From NCBI GenBank assembly GCA_018292915.2, contig JACVVK020000295.1, forward strand, positions 705,001 through 769,000: a stretch of DNA of 64,000 nucleotides, given 5' to 3'. This document shows positions 38,600 through 51,243 of the stretch, one piece after another (position 1 is the stretch's first letter; each line of letters opens with the position of its first letter). The notes beneath the pieces are model-generated. The model ran no database searches and was not told the DNA's origin. It saw nothing but the letters and a program-made list of their open reading frames with translations. Origin of the DNA: Batillaria attramentaria. Taxonomy: Eukaryota > Mollusca > Gastropoda > Batillariidae. The position numbers were made by a program, and so were the translations under genes.

Positions 38600-41500
38600 C
38601 ACCGTTCACAAGAGGCTTCATTTGTGTTTGTGCTTCAAGGTGTTTCCTGAGGAGGTGGAGAAAAACAATTCTGTTCCATGTAGACACAGCTTGATGAGAG
38701 GAGCAAGGATGCACAGTCCAAGCAGTGTTGCAAAAGGGCATTATGGACTTGTAACAGTACCAGGACTGGACAGTGTGTCAGCTGTTATCAGCTACTTTGA
38801 GGGAGAAGGCTTCAAGTGGTAATTTCTCTGTGACCGTTACTGTGACAATGTTGAATTTGAAATTAATTTGTGGAGACAGCAGCATCACAGTAACTGCAGC
38901 ACGTAACATTTCCTCAGTTTGCAGGGTACCTCCCCAAGTAATCCCTGAACCCTGCAGCAGCAGTCGTCGTTGACCAGCAACTGAGCAAGGCAGATGCTGA
39001 ATGAAAGCAGTCCATTTATGGACACTGTTGAAACATCAGTTGACAGCAGTCGCACCACAGAAGCCCAGCTTCAGATATTTGCCATAGTTTCTGGCCACAT
39101 GCTTGCATCCTCGCATCAACTTGTGGCTGAGATGGTTCAGTGATCAGTTTTGAATGGCCTTTTTCTACGGTGATCATGAATCGCCACTGTGTTATAATGA
39201 ACTGAATGACAACTGAGCTGATCAGACATTGTGGGCATTGCAGAGAAGCGACTCTGTCCTTGATCAGATTCATTGGCAGCATGTGAGTGCACAAGGGGTG
39301 TGACTGTGAGTCTTATGACTTGGTGTTTTTGGTGGTTTGTTCCGAGTTTTGAATGATGTGCTGGCAAGCAGTCAGACTGTATGGAGTGGTGTGTGAATGT
39401 TGTTCAGTTTGCTTTATGATCAGTTGGAGTACAGTTGCAGGAACTTTGTCAGATATTCGGCCAACACTTTGCATTTGCATGTCTGCAGCAGGTTACGCTG
39501 TGTTATGTTGAAAGGGTTTTTGTCCTTTTCTTTTTTTCCTTTCCTTTTGGTGAAAGTTTGAACACCTATAAAGTGTAAGTTTTATGTTTTGGGGTTTGTT
39601 TGTTTTTTTAGCATGGATGAAAAGATGTCCAGTCTGATTTTGTCAAAAGATTCAAAATCTGGTTGCCTGAAAGGAATCAAGGTATTGTGTACATTGTTCT
39701 GTTTACATTTTGTACATTGACCAGTCTTGGCAGTATTCTCTTTTGCTATATTTATGTATTCCCATTTGTGCAAGGGTTTCGTCAAGGGTACTGAGGCTAA
39801 AAGTAAGAATGTTGCATTTTAGTTGCAGATTTATTTTTTATGCACTTTTTCAGAAGTATAAAAACTGTTGTAGAATGGTCAGCAACAGTCTTACAGGAGA
39901 GGAGAATGAGATGAAGTCGGGAATACTATCAGGTTCTTGCCTGTTACATAATAAGAAATTAGGGGTCATGTCAGGGGAGATACGAAGAACGTTCTGTCGC
40001 TCTTCGAAAAAGTCAGATACATGTAGCAGAAATTGGTCCCTTTTGTGAGGCTCAAACTCGTTTTTTTTTTTTTATAAGTATGGCGCTAAAGTATCTGGAC
40101 TTCACATACACCCAATCAATCAATGAGAAAATCACACCCAGAATGGAACTTAAGTTAAAGAGGTTAGTTTGTATGCCATTCCACTTATGATGTTGACATT
40201 TTTGTAACAGAAAACGTGTAACTTTGTAAGTTTTATTTTTATGCTGTAGTGCAAAGGGGCTCAATACATCTACATACACACCTGTCTCATCAGATCTATT
40301 GTTTATAAAGACCTCTAAATCCTACAGCACACCATCATCAGAATACTTGCAGTTGTACAGTGTAGGCAGCAGAATAAACGGAATAGTATCACTATCAGTT
40401 GTCGACTATCACCAGGAGTTGCTGGCTCATTTACATTTGCTTCCCGTGCGGCAGCTTTTCTTTGTTTGAAATGTTAGATGATCTCTAGAAATGGAAGTGG
40501 CGCATGAAAACTTTTTGGATTGCTAATGCTGTGTGCCCTTTTCAAATTGAAGGAAAGTCTGTGTGGACTTGTAAATTATGTAAGCCTTGTGCTGATGGTG
40601 TGCTGTGGTTACTGGTACCAAAAGTACTGTTCACAATGTCTCTGCAAAGCAGGTTTTTTTTTTTTTCTTTTTTAGAGAGCAGACACTGCTGTGGAAGGAG
40701 ATTCTAATCACGTTCCATTTCTTTCTTTTTTTTTATGTACAAGTGAGACTCCAGGCATCTGTTGGTGCAAAATGCCTGCATCTCCCTTCCCATTAAAACC
40801 AACTGACACCTATGAACATGTTGCAGGTGGAGATCCCGACAGGGTCTATATATTTTTAGTGAAATTAAAAGAAATTGTACAGGCCGTTTTATCTCTGAAA
40901 TTGCCTTTGTGTTGGACAAAGATGTCCGCAGTCAAAACCCATCCCCTCACCCCATTAGGAGGAAGGTCACTTTTTGCACCAACATTCACTCGCTTGGATC
41001 AGACACCTTGAACAGATGAAATGTTGCAATCGTTCCAATTCATGCTTACAGTTGCATGCTTGTGTTTTGTTTTGTTAGACTTATTTCTGGTTTCCCAAAC
41101 TGTTTGGGAAGCACACATACTAAGAAAAGTTTGAAAAGTGAAAAGCACAGTGTTATTCCAGGGTCCATCTACTTACTGCATTGTAACTGTAAGTTTACTG
41201 TAGCGTTCACAGAAACTAAGGTTCATCATGGTGCAATGAAGTGAAATTATTGATACAGAGTATAGGTGTACCTTACAAAGACTTTCTCTTTCACAGCAAA
41301 CTCCCTCATGGGGTCAGTGATGCCTGTTTTTAAATTTAGTTCACATACTTTGGATGATATTTGAAATCCTGTTTAGGTGATCCGTTTCATGGAAGATTCC
41401 TTGGTTTGTGTGCCCCTCTTTGTGATGTCATTTATATGGACAAGCAATATGGACCTTCAGTGTTTGAGGATTGTACAGTTTAATTGCATTGCATTTGAAA

Positions 41501-41800
41501 GGTTTGTCAAGAAATACTTTGTTGTCATCATCCGCACGCATTAGAGTTGATGGTTCAGACAATTGTGATATTTGCACAATGAAAATGAATTAAAAGATTT
41601 TAGACAATTGCCGTTTTGTATGTTTTTTTTTTAGGCATCCATGTCTTCCCTGAATGCTTGGTTACCACTGTATGCACAGTCCGTGTAGGCAATACTGATG
41701 TGTGTTTTTGTACCAAGAGACGTACCTCCCAAATGAAATACAAGTGATCATCTTCACAAACGAAAGAAACCTTTAATTCAACATGCTAGTTCCAGTAAAA
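38600..41800 (+). other. PHF13-like 3' UTR and intergenic sequence
   Basis: No coding exon is supported. AATAAACGG at about 40373 is one candidate poly(A) signal for the PHF13-like gene. The genes PHF13-like and AATF converge here. I see nothing else of note apart from poly-T runs. Confidence 0.4.
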
Positions 41801-41818
41801 CGCACTTCATGGTCAAAG

Positions 41819-42621
41819 CAGGGCTGCCTACCGTCCCGGAGTATCCGTATTTAGTCCGGAAAATGACAGTTTTGGGGACACTGTCCCGGAAATACGCTTT
41901 TCTGTACTGCGTCCCGGAAAACCGCGCGAACACGAAACTAAAACAAAAGCAACCCAAAACGTCGCAGGCACGCACACCGGAAATTTTTTAGGCATACCAA
42001 GCCACTGCGCATGCGCTCTGACCGCTCAACCGGACGTTGTTTGCGTTGCGCATGCGCGTGGAAGTTGTGTTATGAACCATGGCGTCGAAGCGAAAGGCAG
42101 CGAGTAACGACGAAGGCGATGGAAATCAGAAGAAAGGGAAACGGGAACAAACATTTATTCAGAAATACACCGAGACGTGGCCGTTCATCAAGCGGGGAAA
42201 ACTCGATACATACGTGGCCTGTGAAATTTGCTCCACCGAGTTCAGTTTCCATCAAGTCGGGAGGAAGCGACGATATCAAGCGCCATCGGAGAGGCACATG
42301 AAAAATACGGCCATTCAGTCGCGAGGGCGAGAAAACCAACAAGAAGATCAGAATTTCTACATGATCTGCTGTTGGTATGAATCTATGCGAAGACTTTCAG
42401 TGGGAATTCAGGTGGTTTTCGGGCTTGTTTGAATCGGAAGGAGCAGATTGTTAAAATCGAGAGATTGGTCCGCCGTTTTGATTTTGAAGAAATGTTCGTA
42501 GTAAGTAATCACTTAATCACTTTTGTTTTTGGTTACCGAGGATGTCCCTGAAAATTTCTGTGTGTCCCGGATTTTCAACAAGTGTGTCCCTGAAACCCAA
42601 AATCAGGGGTAGGCAGCCCTG
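41819..42621 (+). mobile_element. 803-bp hAT-like element with 14-bp terminal inverted repeats and decayed BED-finger ORF
   Basis: The ends CAGGGCTGCCTACC and GGTAGGCAGCCCTG are perfect reverse complements. The direct repeat TCAAAG flanks them. From 42079 a frame starts MASKRKAASNDEGDGNQKKG and continues with KYTETWPFIKRGKLDTYVAC and CEICSTEF, an N-terminal transposase BED-type zinc finger with its CxxC pair. The downstream half (SGGSDDIKRH) is in a different frame, so indels have broken it, and the catalytic part is deleted. Subterminal repeats of the form (A/T)GTCCCGGA(A/T) occur at both sides. It is a dead, non-autonomous derivative. Confidence 0.8.
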
Positions 42622-42940
42622 TCAAAGTTCTGCCGTTGAGGAGCCCTTGAAGAGAGACTTGAACAGGTCATTCCTGAAAAAAAATAAATTTAAAACAGTA
42701 AAAATACATGTTATTAACCGAACAATCTTAATGTGTACAATGCTTATCTTCAGTTTGTTCCACCTTAACATTATAGGACTCGTGATCTTTCCAGAGTGAA
42801 AAATGGAAATGCACTGAAAGTGATAAAAGAAACCACCATACATAAAAAGAAATTAATGCAAGATTTTCACTTCTCATGGTGTACACTTCTTCCCGTCCCA
42901 TGGAATGGAAACTGTACATGTAGCCCTTCATAAATTTTTT

Positions 42941-45900
42941 CTAGCAATAATTGTGCAGCAGGGGGTGATGGTAACTTAGCTGTACGTACTTGGCCTCCGT
43001 GGACCATGTGGATGTATCAACGGGTGCCATGAAGTTCACCATTTTCTTGTGGATGTTATACCTGAGGAAAACAGTTAAACATGTGAAAGTACAGTACTGG
43101 TATTGACATTTCTGAAGGATAAGAAAACAAGTACACAAAGCAAACAACCCCCCTGAAGAATAACATAAGCCAATACTTTTCAGGACAGCATGATGCCCAT
43201 ACTGCAGAGGTTTATACATGTCATGTATGCTGTGTAAGGGTGATCTTCTATAACAAAGGGCATAATAATGATAAATCAAGAATATCCTGCAGTGGCTGAG
43301 AACCAGTTCATGATGGGCCCCACTATTCAACACAGCTGACTGATGCAATGCACCAGTGAGGGATGCAACCTCCCGAAAGTCGGAAGCTCTGACATAAAAC
43401 GAACAAGGGTGGGTGGGTGGGTGTTAAGAGTTAAACACAAGGGTGGGTGGGTGTTAAGAGTTTAACCCTTGTCTTGCTTAACTACTTTATCTTATGCAGG
43501 AAAAGCCATAGAGAGAGTCCAGAATATTCCATTCTCAGCAAGACCAGGGCTAACATCCTTTTGCACCATGCGTGGGTGAAATCAAAGACAGGGCAACGAG
43601 AAAAAGGCTGGCACAAATATTTGGCCCCAGCTGTGATTCAAACATGCGTCCCGAGCACTGAGTGCCAAACGCCCTACCGTTCAGTCATGCCGGCTCCCCA
43701 TAAAACAGACCAGGAGCATGTATGACACTGGTTAACGACACAGCAAAAAGGGTTTTACAAAAGCCTAACACTATCAGCTGTGTCATCTCCGGCTTGAATA
43801 TTTCACACGAACAGCAGACAAACCTCAGCTTCCGGCCTTTGCTGGCTCGGGTGTCAACAGTCTTCCGCTTGACATTGCTTCGCATCTTCTGTATCTCCAG
43901 CCACTGCCTGCAAACAAGAACAGACTTAGTGAAATTTTGTGTAGCAATGATGAATTAGATAATGATGCACACCAACATCAAACAATTTCAAATACATAAT
44001 ATAACATGCTCTCCTTTGGTTTTTAAAAAAACATCGTGGCACTTTATCCACGCTGATCAGGATATACACATGTAATTCTTTACTTCTTTAGGTTGAAGTC
44101 GGCTGAAAGCGATCAGTTTTCTAAATCTCTATGGTGCAGAAACAGGGCAGACTTCCAGACAAACAAAAAAAACCAAGGCGTTTTTTTAAAAAGTGGTCTT
44201 AAAAGCTACGGACTATTAAGTTCATTTAACGTGTGTGCGAACCCTGCAGGGCAAAGTAAAAATAAATTGGAGAATGACCTTGTGATGTCCGTGGCATCTG
44301 ACGAATCATTTTTTCGCTCGATGAGTTCGCGGAGGAGAATGTGGTAAAAGTCATCATCGTTGAACACTTCAGCGTCATGTGCAGCCTCAACCTGAAATAT
44401 GAATTAGTTTACAAGAATAAGTGATTGTGGTTAATGTTGTTTTTGTTAAATGGGTTCTCAAGTTGCAACACGTATAATTACATGAATATGCATGGGCATT
44501 TAGGGAAAAAAGGAAATTTTTCAATAAATATGGTGACATTGCATAACCAATGGATGTGTACTGAAGTCACAGTTGCACTTTGTATTATTTGTAGTCTTAT
44601 CTCTGAATCTGTCCGTTGTTTATGTGGGACAGAGAAGCAATTTCCCTTTTGGGATAAATAAAGCATTCTGTATCCTGAGCTGTGTCCAAACTGCATGCCA
44701 CAATATTTCTAGTACAAACTCTGGATTGTTCTGGGCAGAAAAATATAGGAACAATTTTAAAAACGCATTAAATTTTATCCTCTGACCAAAAACAAAAAAC
44801 AAAAAAAACAGTCTCAGCACCACAATCATGTAGAACAGAATATCAATGAATGTTAACAGTGACTGACATACCTTCTCTGTGTTTTTAGCTGCGCGATTGA
44901 CTTGTGTTCTCTTCACCAGCCTGTCCTTGTCACTCAGGACCTGCCACACACACACACACACACACGTACAAAAAGTTCATTATTCCACAGAGAAGGTACA
45001 GGAAATTTCTGAAGATAAAATTCACTCCCCACAATGGACACAAAGAAAGAGAATTCAACAGAAAATGATTAACAAGGGATCTTTGCCCTCAAAGAAAAAT
45101 AGCGGAACATTTTAATCATTTTGCAGTCCAGCAACAATCTGAACAATTAGCATGAATTACTGGAACATAGCACAAATCAGTAACTGGCTAGCCCCCAATC
45201 CGAAGCAGAAGGTCAGGTACAATTTAAAGAAACCATGCAGGAGAGTAATATCTCATCCCAAATCAACACACCACCACACACACCTGATCAATCTGTTTCA
45301 AAACGGATGTGTTGAAAGCACTGAATGACTTGAGTTTTGAGCCCAGTCTTGTATTGTTGTCCCATTTTTCGAGCGTTTCATTCCTGCAAGAAACAGACTG
45401 CATGTTTAAAGTATATAATTTATGTAAATGTTTACCAGTAATAGAAGTCTCTCCAACTTTACAATAAGTCATGCACATTCAAAAGAAAGAAAAATCACTT
45501 GCTGAAATTCAAAACGCACAACAGGCAGCAAATAATCCACATACCATTAAAAGAAACTGACCTATCAGCCCACAGTGAATTTTGAACATGAAGCGTCGTG
45601 CCAATTTAAACTGAGTTTATCCTGAAGCCTTAGCTAGAGGTCATTGTATCTGAAACGAGTGGCACATTTGGTGACGTTCACAAGTACATGTACATGTACC
45701 GGGGCGGTCGGTGGTCTAGTGGTTAAGAGACTTGTCACCAATGCGAGAGGTGAGGGGTTCGAGCCCCACTCGGGGCAAAGAATTTTTCCTTCTCGTATGT
45801 GGCACCGTTCATTCGGGCCGATCGTCGGGGGTTCTCTCCGGGTACTCCGGCTTCCTCCCCCTCTGCTTTGGAAATGTTCAGCCCACCAAGTTTGAAAAAT

Positions 45901-48900
45901 AAATGCATATCTAAATTCCGAAATTTAAATAGCTGAGCTGACCCTTCGCACCACGTGATTGTAATACGTTTATGTCCTGTGTGTGAGAGAATGCGTGTGA
46001 TTCACGTGAGCGTGCGTGTTGGGTTTAGCTCGCGGCGCTTTGAGCCAAAATATTTGGGATAAAGCGCCTTATTAATGCGATTATTATTATTATTATTACT
46101 GAAGTAGTGCAGTGTGGTTCTGATTTATTAGACCACCCTTGCTCTGCTTCCTTACTATTTTTGCTATAAGCCACTCACTGTCTGGAAATTTCTACCTGTG
46201 ACTGTCTGGAAATTTCTACCTGTGGCGTTAGTTAATTATTAACAACAGTGGGATAAATGTGATTGTGGCATCCATTCGATGTAAGTCTTTAATTTGCGGT
46301 AGTGCCGTTACCTGAAAACACGAAAACCTGCAAATCTCTTGGCACTTGTTGCTTCTTCTTCCTCTACCTCACGTTCCCTTTTCACGGACTCCTTGCTGGA
46401 GGGGAAAGAACAAAATGAAAAATTATGTAAGCATTGCAAAGCAGAACTAGAAATATATATACAATTACATACATCCAACCCAGTAGTTAAAAGATTAACA
46501 AATAAATAAATAAATTTTAAAATCCAGAATTCATTTGCAATTTTTGTTTTGCTTGAGAAAATGTACAGATCAAAGCGAGCGCCTAAAATAACAGAAATCA
46601 GCATCTCTACCCAGCAATGACACAGTATCCAAGGGAAGACAATTTGTCAGAGGCAAATTGCAGCAACCAACATAAAACTGTGATAATTCACCAGAGAATT
46701 CAACAGAGCTTTCCCTGCCAAGCAGCAGGCCTTGTCCAAAAGCTGATCATTCAAGACAAAAAAAAGTTTTACCTGGGAGAGGTGTGTGATGAAGCGGAGC
46801 CAGCGACATTCTTTGTTTCAGGATTCTCATGCAGCAGCTTTGCCTGAATCTGGAGCAGGACAGACAACAGGCTCTGCAGCTGGGACTGAGCTGAGGAAAC
46901 ATGGAGAGAAAAAGGTATCCTGGCATTAAGGTTGCTTGTCCATTTGACAGCCTAGGAGTAGATTTTGACGAGAGTAGATTTGACAGTAGTATAGGCATCT
47001 TGTACTATGTGTCATCTATGGGTAAAACTACTAAAAGCTGTGTTCTGAGTAAACATAACTCACCTACACTTTACAGAATTAAATCAAAATATTATTACTT
47101 ACAAGCACACTAATGTGATGGCCTGTATAACTACATGCCAGCTGTATACAGAAATGCGACACTTTTGTCAGATAAAGTGTTCTTTACATATTTTGCCATG
47201 ACTGATCTGATCATCACGGCAGCCCGCCGTTTCAGTAATATTCAAAGTTTCAATCTGTGGCGGCACTCATTTGGTCACACAGAAACACTGCTGATATTTT
47301 TTTCTTTTCTTGCTTTCCTTCTTGTGTATTTGCTTTATGGCTACACTTACGTTTAACCGACTCTACCCTCAAAATTCCTTCTAAAAAGTATGGATGGTTC
47401 TGCACACACGACGTACAGGGAGGGTTATCAGTGTTTTTCCCCTCTATTAAAAAGTATGGGTGGTTTTGCACCCACGATGTATGGCGTGCAAAGTTCCTTC
47501 TTTAAAACACAGGTGGTTTTGCACCAACAATGTACAGGGAGGGTTATATGATGGGTTTTTTTGTTGTTTTTTTTGGGGGGGGCTTATTTGCTTGTTTCCA
47601 AACAAAATGTCACAAGATTTGGTGAGCATTTCACCAATACCCTTACTGACAAAGTCATGAATTTTCATGGAAAATTAATTGAGCTATGGACGAATGAATG
47701 AAAGCGTGGCTGTGATTGCACCCATAACATATGACAAAGGTTAAGAAAACTGTTTTTTTATGAGATCAAGTAGTGCCATGATAATAAGATTTGTCACTCT
47801 GGACAATCCTACACCTGTACCAAACCTGTAGACTGCCCCTCTACCAAAGGTAAGAGAAGGAGAGGGAAAAAAAAAAAGAAGAGAGAATATATGGCCTGAG
47901 AATACACACGTGTCATACAGCAAGCAGTGAATACTCTGCACAGAGGTGTGACCATTCTTTGTGCAGACGATTTTCATTCCATCACCTTGACAGACAAAAT
48001 GGTTGAGCCTACCTGCAATCAACTGTTGTTGACTCTGACTGCCTTCTTCTTTGAGTTTCTGTATCGCTTCAGGTTTGGGTAAACTGTTCACGGTGGCGAG
48101 AACTCTCTGCAGCTTTATTCGACCTTCCATTAAGCGATCCCACAGATCTGAAAGGTGAATCTTAAAACACTATAATTTGAACTATAAAGAACAAATTTCA
48201 CGGTCTTTGCACAACAAACAAGATACACTCAAAACAAGATCTGAGCATGCTAATCTATGACACAATGCTATGTATATGAAGAATGACAAACGTAAATTTG
48301 CAGTAAACGCTGACCTTAGAGACACAATCTGAACGTGCAGTGAAGCTGACTTAACCTTTCCGTAATAACTTTGTTTTCATCAGACTGCCAGAGTTACCTG
48401 TCTCTCACATAAGATGCTTGGTGCTGGCTGATCAGCAGTCTTCAAGCAATCAACTGAAAGCGGACTTCTCAAACTTAACTCTAGACACTTACCTAGCTGT
48501 GCCACAACTGCTTTGCCCTTCGCAACTTCGTCCTCCCTGTTCACAGCGGAAAATTGTCTCACTCCATCTGCTCGGTCTGCAGATAAAAAGCAGCAGTTTC
48601 AGTCAAGGCATCTAAATTTCTCAGCGAAAATTCACACAAAAATACAAACTGAAAACTCTGTCTCAAGAACACTGTCCATAATCCACAATAAGCATGACAA
48701 TGGCATACTGCGCACAATATTATACAGTAAAATACTGCCATGATACATGTATACTGAACAATAACCCACAGGTACCTTCGGTCAAACAGCACCCCACCGT
48801 ACTCATATCTTCACTTGTTGGTTCCAATCATGTACACAGACCCTTTTACTCTCGATCCAAGCACACAGCTGGTAATGGTATACTCAAGAAGGGAAGCAAC

Positions 48901-50964
48901 ATCACTGTTTTTAACTCTTACAAGTCATCGCAAGTTTCTTCTATTAAAGGCCCATTCATGATTTTTATGATCAAATTCACAGATCATTCTGAGCTGTTTC
49001 GGTGGTGTCAAGCATCACACTACTTAGGCAACTGCACATCTCAAATGCTGGCACTGAGCCAACAGAAGTGTACTCAATCGATGACTTGAGCGAGAGTGTA
49101 GCAGCACCACCAACTGCTCAGACGTAGAATTGGAATGTTCAACTGCTCACACAAAGTGTAAACAACATTGTATCACATTAAGAGCTTTACCAATCATCAA
49201 GATAGAGTACACACAGGCTGGGGAATTGCTGAGGGAAAAAAAGGACTGCAACCTAGGCTGGGGTGCAGAGGCAGCACCCTGTTGGGGAAACACGGCAATG
49301 CCCCACTTAAGGAAACAAATTCTAGCATTTTTAGAGGCATTTAGTAGTATTAGTAGCCTCTCCTGGCACCCAGAAGTAAAATACCACCATGATACTGACA
49401 TCCAAGTCTTCAAAAATGAAGCTAGACTGTCCCATATGCCGTATGGCATTACATATTACATGTATCATGATAGTGTGTGTAACCTTTCTCCTCCTTCCTT
49501 TTCTTTGACTGGAACTTACACTTTTTGGCTGAAAGGATAGGAAATTTGGCTGAACATTGCCAAATGACTGAAAATTCCCTAGCCTGTACACGTATTTCAA
49601 GCATACAGGCGCATTCACAAGCGAAACTGAAGTGGGCTTCGTAAACAATTAAACAGCAAGTTTAAGAAACTTTCCACTGGAATTGTGAGTTAAGCTTAAA
49701 GCCTAGGTGCCTGGGCTTAGTCTAGTTACCTGTTTCTTCTTCTTCTGCAGCTGACCCTGCGTCATCTGACGCAATTTCTTCATCAGACTCATCATCTCCT
49801 CTATCCTCCTCACTCTCATCTTCACTCTCCTCTATCTCCTCACTGTCAGCAGCTGAAATCATCCACACAGAAACATTAATCCTTAATGAAGTGCATAGTA
49901 CAGACCAGATTTCACCACTATAAAATCTTTAACTCCGCCAAGAGAATTTTAATTTACTGCATACTTGTTTTTTTCATCATTAAAAAACACTGTAAGAGCC
50001 AATACCAAAATTCAAGCTGTCAGAACAGTGCACCTTAAACAGAAAATATGGGCACTGTCATAATAAATAATTCTGCAGGTATCTGAAATCCAAACTGCCC
50101 ACCTGACATCATAACTCACCTGCACCTTCTGCATCTAAAGTTTCATCGCCTTCATCATCCATCTCATCTTCATCTCCATCTGCCTCATCACTGTCAATTT
50201 CTTCATCCGATTCTTCCTGACCAGAGGCGGAATCTTCAAGGTCATACAGGTCCTTCCGCGACGTTCTCTCCCCTTTGTACCGTTTATCGGACTCCAGCAA
50301 GTCGTGACCAGCGCGTCTGCGCAGCTGGGTGGCTTCCACATTAACATCATCATCTCCGTCAAAATCATTCACAGGCACTCTGGCACGGGTTACTGAAACG
50401 GCAATGGCATCACAGGGGAATTTTTTCAAGTCAGAGTTTAATCATCTGTACACTAGAGTGCTCGTGTAAATGACAATAATACACAATATCTGATTTTGAC
50501 AGTCAAGAAAGTAAAAGAGAGAGGGGGAGAGGGCGGGGGAGAGAGAGTTTGGGCACTTTTGTCATGTGCACTGTTTCCTCTATCGCATGTCAACTTCAGT
50601 TACTAACAAAGACAAGGTCAATTCAGCAGAATGAGAGCAGTTACTGGAATTACGAAAACGACTGTTTTTGGAGCAAGAAACGCATACTGGTCTTATATAT
50701 ATATATAATATATATATATATATTATATATATATATAAGACCAGTATGCGTTTCTATATATATATTATGCCTGCTAGACTAGTGTTCACTGTTTACTGTC
50801 TCTTCACCATGGCCAGGATGAAAACAAGGACAAAACTACAAGCTACCAGTAAGACAACAAAAACTTCTTGTATAACATTTACCATCCCCTTCATCTTCTT
50901 CTGGGTCTTCAAATGTTGGGGCGGGGTTTGTCAACTGCTTCACAAGCTCTTCGAGATTTGCCAT
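42941..50964 (-). CDS. AATF: Apoptosis-antagonizing transcription factor (Che-1/TRAUB/Bfr2 family)
   Basis: AATF works in the nucleolus in small-subunit rRNA processing (with NGDN and NOL10) and as a transcription coregulator. Coding exons, 5' to 3': 50964-50883, 50392-50120, 49852-49730, 48576-48493, 48147-48013, 46890-46773, 46395-46312, 45383-45284, 44940-44872, 44391-44279, 43907-43824, 43061-42941. All junctions are GT-AG and keep frame, giving 461 residues. The start [20 protein letters not shown] fits the family N-terminus. Residues about 40-160 include an acidic Glu/Asp/Ser tract. The AATF core holds [19 protein letters not shown] and [14 protein letters not shown]. The TRAUB end holds [27 protein letters not shown] and [11 protein letters not shown]. 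The length is shorter than the human 560 residues because the acidic and linker regions are shorter. Two upstream in-frame ATGs (51039, 51081) exist. Confidence 0.96.
43407..43697 (-). mobile_element. tRNA-derived SINE, family A, copy in AATF last intron
   Basis: This is the reverse complement of the family: GGGTGGGTGGGTGTTAAGAG is duplicated at the 3' end, with the body TGAAATCAAAGACAGGGCAA, then GGCACAAATATTTGGCCCCA, then a diverged head ending GCCGGCTCCCC. About 100 bp of non-SINE sequence interrupts the tail (43495-43575), so the copy is rearranged. Confidence 0.75.
45699..46099 (+). mobile_element. tRNA-derived SINE, family B, full length
   Basis: The head has a box-A-like TGGTCTAGTGGTTAAGAG and box B GGTTCGAGCCCCAC. 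The long body includes CGGGGGTTCTCTCCGGGTAC, TTCAGCCCACCAAGTTTG, GCACCACGTGATTGTAATAC and GGCGCTTTGAGCCAAAATAT. It ends in an (ATT)n tail. The 63190 element is a 5'-truncated reverse copy of the same family. It lies in an AATF intron. Confidence 0.85.
47372..47560. repeat. Tandem repeat of about 65-70 bp, three units
   Basis: The unit contains AAGTATGG(A/G)TGGTT(C/T)TGCAC followed by (C/A)ACGA(C/T)GTA(C/T), and it recurs near 47387, 47452 and 47505. The first and last units share GTACAGGGAGGGTTAT. Located in an AATF intron. Non-coding. Confidence 0.7.
48943..49645 (+). mobile_element. Dispersed repeat family R, copy interrupted by a nested element
   Basis: It aligns in order with the copies at 55593 (+) and 15520 (-): CACAGATCATTCTGAGC, AATGCTGGCACTGAGCC, CACAAAGTGTAAACAAC, ATTAAGAGCT, then after a 375-bp insertion TATTTCAAGCATACAGG and AGCGAAAC. 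It lies in an AATF intron. Confidence 0.7.
49213..49587. mobile_element. 375-bp inverted-repeat element nested in repeat R
   Basis: The ends ACAGGCTGGGGAATT and AATTCCCTAGCCTGT are inverted repeats with one mismatch in 15. TACACA on the left and TACACG on the right look like a short target duplication. The R copies at 15520 and 55593 lack it, and there the flanking sequence is continuous (for example AGATAGAGTATTTC in the 15520 copy), so those are empty sites. No coding capacity is recognised. Confidence 0.75.
50677..50754. repeat. 78-bp palindrome with AT-rich centre
   Basis: The arm GAAACGCATACTGGTCTTAT continues into an AT-dinucleotide centre and is repeated in exact reverse complement up to 50754. 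It is located in AATF intron 1. It would form a cruciform or a long RNA hairpin. Confidence 0.9.
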
Positions 50965-51243
50965 CGTTGCGCAGCAGCTTCCCACGACGAACACACCAAG
51001 CACGAGGGACCATGTGCATCGTGAGGCTAGCAGTGTCATAAATACATATTTTATTCCCGAGTATGTTTTTAAATACTGCATATAAATTACATTTTTTAAA
51101 CAAGTTTTAAGAAAAATATTATTGTTGCTGAATTTTCAGAATGTTACATTTATTTGTATTATTCCGTTTCTACGCCACTCGCCAAATTGGCCGTCAAGGG
51201 AAATAACGCCCAACACATTTTCGAGATCGAAGAGGCTAGAAAT
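50965..51243. promoter_or_regulatory. Divergent promoter region between AATF and the ZC3H14-like gene
   Basis: Only 279 bp separate the AATF start codon (minus) from the ZC3H14-like start codon (plus). There is no room for separate long promoters, so a shared bidirectional promoter is likely. The AATF side is GC-richer (GCACGAGGGACCATGTGCAT); the other is AT-rich. No canonical TATA box can be assigned with confidence. An acceptor-like TTGCTGAATTTTCAG at 51126-51140 leaves open a spliced 5' UTR for the plus-strand gene. Confidence 0.5.
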
